The position numbers were made by a program, and so were the translations under genes. A stretch of DNA of 64,000 nt. Source: Sporomusa silvacetica DSM 10669 (GTDB lineage: Bacteria; Bacillota; Negativicutes; Sporomusales; Sporomusaceae). Each line of letters starts with the position of its first letter. Position 1 is the first letter of the stretch. Below are positions 59,755-64,000 of the stretch, piece after piece. The notes beneath the pieces are model-generated. The model did no database searches and was not told where the DNA came from. It saw nothing but the letters and a program-made list of their open reading frames with translations. Where the stretch lies: positions 4,104 to 68,103 of the forward strand of contig NZ_LSLK01000102.1 in assembly GCF_002257705.1 (NCBI RefSeq), written 5' to 3'.

Positions 59755-60912
59755 GTGCCAGAGATATATTTGGACAATAGCGCAACAACTAAACCATATC
59801 CGGAGGTAACGGAAAAGGTCGTGAACATGCTTACGGAAGTATACGGAAATCCGTCGTCACTACATCGTCTGGGGGTGAAAAGCAAGTTCGAAATAGAGAA
59901 AGCCCGTCAAAATATTGCCGATGCACTTGGGGTAGTGTCTGAAGAAATTTATTTTACTTCTGGCGGCACCGAGTCCGACAATCTCGCCATAATGGGTGCT
60001 TGTTTAGCTAATTCCAATCGTGGCAAACGAATAGTAACCACTGTAGCTGAGCATGCTGCCGTAACTAAAACGATACGAGATCTGAAAAAACAGGGCTGGG
60101 AGGTGGAGTATGTTTCAGCACCAGGGGGCCAGCTAGATATGGAAGCTATGGAAAGGGCCATTGATGAGCAAACCGTACTGGTAAGTGCGATGATGGTTAA
60201 CAATGAGATAGGTTGTATTTTCCCCATAAATGAAATTAAAACAATAATTAAACGAAAACGCTCTCCGGCGTTGCTGCACTGCGATGCGGTGCAGGGGTTT
60301 GGGAAATTACCATTCACTGCTGCTAGCATTGGAGCCGATCTTATCAGCATCAGTGCGCATAAGATACATGGTGTTAAGGGTGCCGGCGCGCTTTATGTGA
60401 AAAAGGGCGTAAATATGTATACTATCATGTTCGGCGGCGGGCAGGAACGCGGTCTGCGTTCAGGGACGGAGAGTTCTCCGCTTATAGCCGCCTTTGGTGA
60501 GGCGGCACGGTTAACTTTTGCTAATCTGCGCAAGGATATATTGCATATGACTGGGCTTCGAGATTATTGCATCCGGGCCATAGCCGATAAAATACCCAGT
60601 GCGATTATAAATTCAAATAAACAGGGTGCGCCCCATATCGTAAATTTTTCCTTGCCGGGGATTAAAAATGAAACAGTCGTACATTATCTTGACGGTAAGG
60701 GTATTTATATCTCCAGCGGAGCAGCCTGTAAGTCCAACCATACCCGAGGCCCTTCAGTACTGGAATCCTTCGGATTAAGCCGCGCTTTGGCCGACAGTGC
60801 ACTACGGATCAGCTTTTCGCCCATGAATACTAAAAGCGATATTGATGCACTTATTGAAGCCCTTGTCGAATACTGCAGGGTACCTAGTTCGTCGAGTCAT
60901 ATTATTATATAA
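59755..60912 (+). CDS. Cysteine desulfurase, NifS/IscS-like
   Basis: This 385-residue PLP enzyme begins IYLDNSATTKPYPEV and has the PLP Lys in ISAHKIHGVKG. The active-site Cys is in SSGAACKSNHTRGPS. It removes sulfur from cysteine as an enzyme persulfide. GTG 59755 follows GGAGG. With no IscU partner and with moeA and AOR nearby, it may serve molybdenum/tungsten cofactor sulfuration, which is inference. The loop after the Cys differs from housekeeping IscS. Confidence 0.85.
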   Translation: MPEIYLDNSATTKPYPEVTEKVVNMLTEVYGNPSSLHRLGVKSKFEIEKARQNIADALGVVSEEIYFTSGGTESDNLAIMGACLANSNRGKRIVTTVAEHAAVTKTIRDLKKQGWEVEYVSAPGGQLDMEAMERAIDEQTVLVSAMMVNNEIGCIFPINEIKTIIKRKRSPALLHCDAVQGFGKLPFTAASIGADLISISAHKIHGVKGAGALYVKKGVNMYTIMFGGGQERGLRSGTESSPLIAAFGEAARLTFANLRKDILHMTGLRDYCIRAIADKIPSAIINSNKQGAPHIVNFSLPGIKNETVVHYLDGKGIYISSGAACKSNHTRGPSVLESFGLSRALADSALRISFSPMNTKSDIDALIEALVEYCRVPSSSSHIII

Positions 60913-60937
60913 CGCGAAAAGGCATCCTTTTGTTATG

Positions 60938-60961
60938 AGGTGTCAGGGGAGGTGTCAGGGG
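60938..60961 (+). repeat. Two tandem copies of AGGTGTCAGGGG
   Basis: The 12-mer occurs at 60938-60949 and again at 60950-60961, followed by ACGGGG. Similar GTGTCAGGGGACGG words occur as dispersed intergenic repeats in many Firmicutes. It is part of the 421-bp gap 60913-61333, which otherwise contains only the hairpin at 61085. Confidence 0.45.
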
Positions 60962-61084
60962 ACGGGGTTATTGACAACATATTTGGTCTAGGGTAAGATA
61001 ACTTATGCTCCCATCGCTTAATGAATCTCTTTAATAACTGCCATGGTTTCATAGAAATTTGCTCAGCAGTAATTCGACGAAAAT

Positions 61085-61150
61085 AGAAATACCGCAAAAT
61101 GATGGCCATTTCATGTTGACCACTATTTTGCGGTATTTCTTCTTGAAGAT
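61085..61150 (+). terminator. Long hairpin between cysteine desulfurase and moeA
   Basis: Perfect 16-bp arms (61085-61100 and 61135-61150) enclose a 34-nt loop. It lies between convergent genes and may end both, although the T tract is short. Confidence 0.5.
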
Positions 61151-61333
61151 TAGGGGCTGGTATGAGCGGTTATCTTATGGTTCGGAGCTGAGTCTCCTTT
61201 ATTTTTGTGTCAAACACGAGTCCATTGCTTTGGAGTAATCATCCATAAAATGGATTAGAGATAGTCTCTTAGCTGAGGCTACGCATAAATAGCAGCGTTC
61301 TTTTTATGCCCGATACATGCGTTTTAAACTCGA

Positions 61334-62548
61334 CTAAGTATTAATCAGCAAAATAACCTCGACTTCGCTTCCGCTCGGCAATGGAGGAGTATTTTCCGGA
61401 ATTACAATGAGCGAGTTGGCAACCATTGCTGATTTCAGCATACCATTACTCTGCAGGCGTAAAGGTTCGGCTAAAATACTATTATCTTTTTGCCAGCACC
61501 GCGACCAAACAAAACGTTTTGCCCCTGTACTTTTATTAAACGGAGAGGCTAATACCGCCCGTACTCGTGGCCGCCACCATGTCTTATGACCGCACATCTT
61601 CATCAATATTGGCCTAACTAGCTGTTCGAATGAAATAGCCGCTGCTGCCGGATTCCCAGATAATCCAAGATAAAGCTTGCCGTTTTTTATACCAGCCAGC
61701 ATCGACATTCCCGGCTTAATGCTTACTCTGTCAAACAATAAGGTAATCCCGAGTCTCTCATATACTTCGCCAATCAGATCGTGATCACCTATCGAGGCTC
61801 CGCCTGTAGTAATTACAACATCACAGGTAGATGCATTCTCTAACATCAGAGCTATTTCATCTACATTATCTAACACATTGCCCATAAGGATAGTTTTTGC
61901 CCCGGCATCCGCTACTTGGGCACTAAGCATGTAACTATTGGAATTGCGGATTTTTCCAGGTGTCAACTGAGAATCTACAGGGATAATTTCACTGCCGGTG
62001 GCAATAATCGCTACCCGCGGCTTACGAAAAACACATACCTGCGCTTTTCCCAACACAGCCAGCATACCGATTACTCCTGCATTTATCGCCGTTCCGGCAG
62101 ATATCACCTCTTCAGCGGACGAAATCTCTTCACCCTGGAAACAAATGTTTTTTTCTGCCCCATGACCATCCAAAACAATGATCTTATCACCATCTGCGAT
62201 TGTGTCTTCAATACGTACAACACCAGTAGCTCCAGGCGGCAGAGGGGCTCCAGTCATAATCCGGCAAGCCGTTCCCGATGTAATATTATGATGTGGAACA
62301 TCCCCCGCGGGGACATAATCCACTTGACGCAAAATTATCGATTTGTCAGGTACAGTCCCCTCCACATCTTTGGCTACGATCGCATAACCGTCCAAAGGAG
62401 ACCTGTCAAACGGCGGAAAATCCATATTAGACACTATGGTTTCAGCCAATACCCTCCGCCAGCTTTCGCTCAACTCTACCATCTCTGTTGGCATAAGTTG
62501 AACTAGATTTAACAACTTTTCCTGAGCCACTTCTAACTTTTCGGCCAT
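61334..62548 (-). CDS. moeA: Molybdopterin molybdenumtransferase
   Basis: This 404-residue MoeA has DFPPFDRSPLDGYA, the GxVVRIEDT segment, ATGSEI, TTGGASIGDHD and GLSGNPAAAAISFE. It inserts molybdate or tungstate into adenylylated molybdopterin. The start ATG lies after GGAGG on the minus strand. It is controlled by the Moco-type riboswitch at 62670-62783. Organisms using tungsten for aldehyde:ferredoxin oxidoreductase often have several MoeA forms, so this one may favour tungsten. Confidence 0.92.
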   Translation of the reverse strand: MAEKLEVAQEKLLNLVQLMPTEMVELSESWRRVLAETIVSNMDFPPFDRSPLDGYAIVAKDVEGTVPDKSIILRQVDYVPAGDVPHHNITSGTACRIMTGAPLPPGATGVVRIEDTIADGDKIIVLDGHGAEKNICFQGEEISSAEEVISAGTAINAGVIGMLAVLGKAQVCVFRKPRVAIIATGSEIIPVDSQLTPGKIRNSNSYMLSAQVADAGAKTILMGNVLDNVDEIALMLENASTCDVVITTGGASIGDHDLIGEVYERLGITLLFDRVSIKPGMSMLAGIKNGKLYLGLSGNPAAAAISFEQLVRPILMKMCGHKTWWRPRVRAVLASPFNKSTGAKRFVWSRCWQKDNSILAEPLRLQSNGMLKSAMVANSLIVIPENTPPLPSGSEVEVILLINT

Positions 62549-62669
62549 TTTCCAACCTCCAGTAGTATATTATATTTATGCAATTTTGAACGTAGTTTCT
62601 TTTGTGTGCTTCAGTTGATGCCAACAATCAACAGAAAGCACATTTTCTCTAATAATTAGGCAAAATACA

Positions 62670-62783
62670 AAAAGGAAGCCCGTGTTAACGGACTTCCTTT
62701 GCGCAATGGCTGGTGTGAGAATTCCTTCTCATACCCTGTTTACTATCGCCGATCTGGTGATAGTAACTCGGAACTCTTGATAG
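62670..62783 (-). ncRNA. Moco/Tuco-type riboswitch controlling moeA
   Basis: Read on the minus strand, the element runs from AGAGTTCCGAG (near 62778), through a stem ACTATC...GATAGT and ACAGGGT, to GCCATTGCGCAAAGG. It ends in a terminator, GGAAGTCCGTTAACACGGGCTTCC (62675-62698, split by position), followed by T. It is almost the same as the plus-strand element at 63061. Conserved sequence plus location before moeA fits the molybdenum cofactor RNA class; I matched it from memory, not by a covariance search. Confidence 0.72.
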
Positions 62784-62785
62784 GA

Positions 62786-62818
62786 TATATTCTCTTCATA
62801 CCAACTAAATTCCTGCAA
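62786..62818 (-). promoter_or_regulatory. Sigma-H-like promoter of moeA
   Basis: On the minus strand GCAGGAATTT is followed about 13 nt later by AGAATAT, close to sigma-H consensus (AGGAATT, then GAAT). The same words recur in front of the plus-strand riboswitch at 63020. No gene lies between the two promoters. Confidence 0.45.
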
Positions 62819-63019
62819 AAAGCATTACTCGGTAGGTATATACTTTAGGTAGCTACTTTATTCTGCGTACGACCTTCCCCGCCTACATCTTGGTTTGGGC
62901 TACATTATTCCGTCTTCACGGAAAAACACGACAATAAAAGATAATATATATTATAAAAGGATTTGTTTAAGTTTGGAAGGATACAAAAATGTAGAAATTT
63001 TCTTAAAAATTTTTTCTCC

Positions 63020-63052
63020 TTGCAGGAATCTTAAAGTATGGAGCAAATATAT
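63020..63052 (+). promoter_or_regulatory. Sigma-H-like promoter of the AOR leader
   Basis: TTGCAGGAATC at 63020-63030 is followed by GCAAATAT at 63043-63050, matching the moeA promoter in mirror orientation with a weaker second element. Confidence 0.4.
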
Positions 63053-63060
63053 ATATTATT

Positions 63061-63171
63061 AAGAGTTCCGAGTTGCTATCGCCAGCTAGGAGATAGTAAA
63101 CAGGGTGCGAAAAGGAATTTTTGCGCCTGCCATTACGCAAAGGAAGTCCGTAACACGGGCTTCCTTTTTTG
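63061..63171 (+). ncRNA. Moco/Tuco-type riboswitch controlling aldehyde:ferredoxin oxidoreductase
   Basis: The element has AGAGTTCCGAG, a CTATC/GATAG stem, ACAGGGT, a GCG...CGC hairpin and GCCATTACGCAAAGG. A terminator stem follows (about 63141-63150 with 63157-63166) with a T run. It mirrors the moeA element at 62670-62783. The oxidoreductase uses a molybdopterin cofactor with tungsten or molybdenum, which supports the class assignment. Confidence 0.75.
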
Positions 63172-63230
63172 TTGTTTACGTGCTTATTTCTTATTCTGGT
63201 GAATACCTTTTGAAGAAAAATTTAAAGAAG

Positions 63231-63293
63231 AAGAGGTTCTAAAAAGGATTTACTAAAATATTATACTAAAATATTTTTAGCACCTCTTTTTTT
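63231..63293 (+). terminator. Second terminator-like hairpin before the AOR gene
   Basis: AAGAGGT (63231-63237) plus CTAAAAA pairs with TTTTTAG plus ACCTCTT (63282-63288), with a large A/T loop and a T run. It lies between the riboswitch terminator and the AOR start, so a second attenuation step is possible. Confidence 0.55.
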
Positions 63294-63324
63294 ATAAAAT
63301 CATAATTATTGAGGAGGGGTTTTT

Positions 63325-64000
63325 ATGAGTAAATTTATCCGTGTAGACATGGCAACGAAAAATGTTGCTACCAGCGAGGTTCCTGAAAAGTATGCCGGTA
63401 TAGCAGGCCGTGCACTTACTTCCAACTTCGTTGCTGACGAAGTAAAGCCAACCTGTCATCCACTGGGCAAAAACAATAAACTGATTTTTGCACCCGGCTA
63501 TCTTACCGGTACCAACGCTGCTAATTCCGGCCGGCTTTCCTGTGGCGCTAAGAGCCCGTTAACTGGTGGTATCAAGGAAAGTAACACTGGCGGCACTTTT
63601 GGTCAAAAAATGGCCAAAATGGGCATTAAGGCAATTGTGTTTGAAGGAATTCCGGCAGAAGATAAGTATTTCATCGTCAAAATTACAATGAACGATGTGA
63701 CCATTGAAGATGCCCCCGCTGAAACCATTGGCATGGGTAACTACGAAGCCATTAAAGTCCTGCAGGCAAAATACGGTGCTAAAGCTGGTGTGGCCATCAT
63801 TGGTCCAGCCGGTGAAATGAAGCTTTCGGCAGCCAACATTTCCTTTGCTGATCCTGAAAGCAACATCCGCAGCGCCGGCCGCGGCGGCCTGGGCGCTGTC
63901 ATGGGTTCCAAGAAGATAAAAGCTGTTGTTATTGATGATGCAGGCGCTCCCGGTGTTCCCATTGTTAATCGCGAGGCTTTCAAGAGTGCTGCAAAGCGAT
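63325..64000 (+). CDS. aor: Aldehyde:ferredoxin oxidoreductase, N-terminal part (runs off the window)
   Basis: The first 225 codons start at ATG after GAGGAGGGG. Motifs of the AOR N-terminal domain are visible: GRALTSNFVADEV, GRLSCGAKSPLTGGIKESNTGG (the pterin/tungsten-binding region, quoted in part), GPAGE and RSAGRGGLGAVMGSKK. The enzyme oxidises aldehydes to acids with ferredoxin, using a bis-pterin W or Mo cofactor. It could handle acetaldehyde made by the sulfite-lyases, but AOR is also common for other aldehydes. The C-terminal cluster ligands lie outside the window. Confidence 0.9.
   Translation, partial: MSKFIRVDMATKNVATSEVPEKYAGIAGRALTSNFVADEVKPTCHPLGKNNKLIFAPGYLTGTNAANSGRLSCGAKSPLTGGIKESNTGGTFGQKMAKMGIKAIVFEGIPAEDKYFIVKITMNDVTIEDAPAETIGMGNYEAIKVLQAKYGAKAGVAIIGPAGEMKLSAANISFADPESNIRSAGRGGLGAVMGSKKIKAVVIDDAGAPGVPIVNREAFKSAAKR

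Noticed and set aside
61916..62506. 196-codon open frame on the plus strand opposite moeA
   Set aside because: It lies wholly antisense to a clear MoeA, has no ribosome-binding site and its translation is low-complexity in aromatic and Arg residues.
1..64000. CRISPR arrays, tRNA or rRNA genes, intact insertion sequences, prophage genes
   Set aside because: Read by eye on both strands; no regular repeat-spacer pattern, tRNA-like clover or transposase/integrase motif was seen. A software scan would be needed to exclude them fully.

Overview
The window looks like the chromosome of an anaerobic, probably spore-forming member of the Negativicutes (Sporomusa or a close relative). The evidence is indirect but consistent: oxygen-sensitive enzymes (two glycyl radical enzymes, 2-oxoacid:ferredoxin oxidoreductase, aldehyde:ferredoxin oxidoreductase), a cobT-like gene pair resembling ArsAB of phenolyl-cobamide producers, Gram-positive style Shine-Dalgarno sites, Spo0A-box-like sequences and sigma-H-like promoters. 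No tRNA, rRNA, CRISPR array or intact insertion sequence was recognised.

Region 1 (about 0.6-26.8 kb) is an organosulfonate region. It holds two isethionate sulfite-lyase-like glycyl radical enzymes (1010-3490 and 20251-22728) but only one radical-SAM activase (3502-4440). Around them lie three sulfonate/nitrate/taurine-type ABC importers plus an orphan binding lipoprotein, an AprA/AprB-like flavoprotein-ferredoxin pair, a QueG-like iron-sulfur protein, an Ntn-hydrolase, an AMP-forming acid:CoA ligase, a KorDABC-type 2-oxoacid:ferredoxin oxidoreductase, a HAD phosphatase and an iron-sulfur flavoprotein. Three of the transcription units start with TTGAC(A/G)-N17 promoters. Each is followed almost at once by the same 23-24 nt hairpin, and the 3' side of that hairpin is also the 5' arm of an intrinsic terminator. 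I read this as a shared attenuation or antitermination switch for the regulon. The likely flow is sulfonate import, conversion to isethionate, C-S cleavage to acetaldehyde plus sulfite. The steps from taurine or sulfoacetate to isethionate and the sulfite reductase are not in the window.

Region 2 (26.8-37.7 kb) is mixed housekeeping: a lipoprotein, a glutamate-synthase-like FMN protein, a GNAT enzyme, xanthine phosphoribosyltransferase, a HAD phosphatase, a 3D-domain wall protein, a DUF5714-like protein, a glycerol facilitator, a STAS protein, and a reverse-strand operon of response regulator, patatin and histidine kinase. Two bipartite palindromic repeats lie here. Region 3 (38.0-46.4 kb) is visibly richer in G+C up to about 44.9 kb. 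It encodes a membrane SpoIIE-type phosphatase, a solute-binding protein with no ABC partner, a sensor-MFS fusion, a PLP aminotransferase and a GNAT. A 40-codon ORF, an Sfp-type phosphopantetheinyl transferase and an RsbW-like kinase follow. This looks like a partner-switching sensory or biosynthetic module.

Region 4 (46.5-53.8 kb) carries a histidine kinase, a tripartite tricarboxylate transporter whose binding-protein gene has been duplicated in tandem with a visible scar, and a branched-chain amino acid binding lipoprotein. Region 5 (53.8-56.2 kb) is a cobalamin riboswitch with arsA/arsB-like genes. Region 6 (56.4-64 kb) contains a GAPDH, an AbrB-family permease, and a molybdenum/tungsten group: an HTH plus PBP-like regulator, a cysteine desulfurase, moeA, and the start of an aldehyde:ferredoxin oxidoreductase. 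moeA and the oxidoreductase are preceded by mirror-image Moco-type riboswitches.
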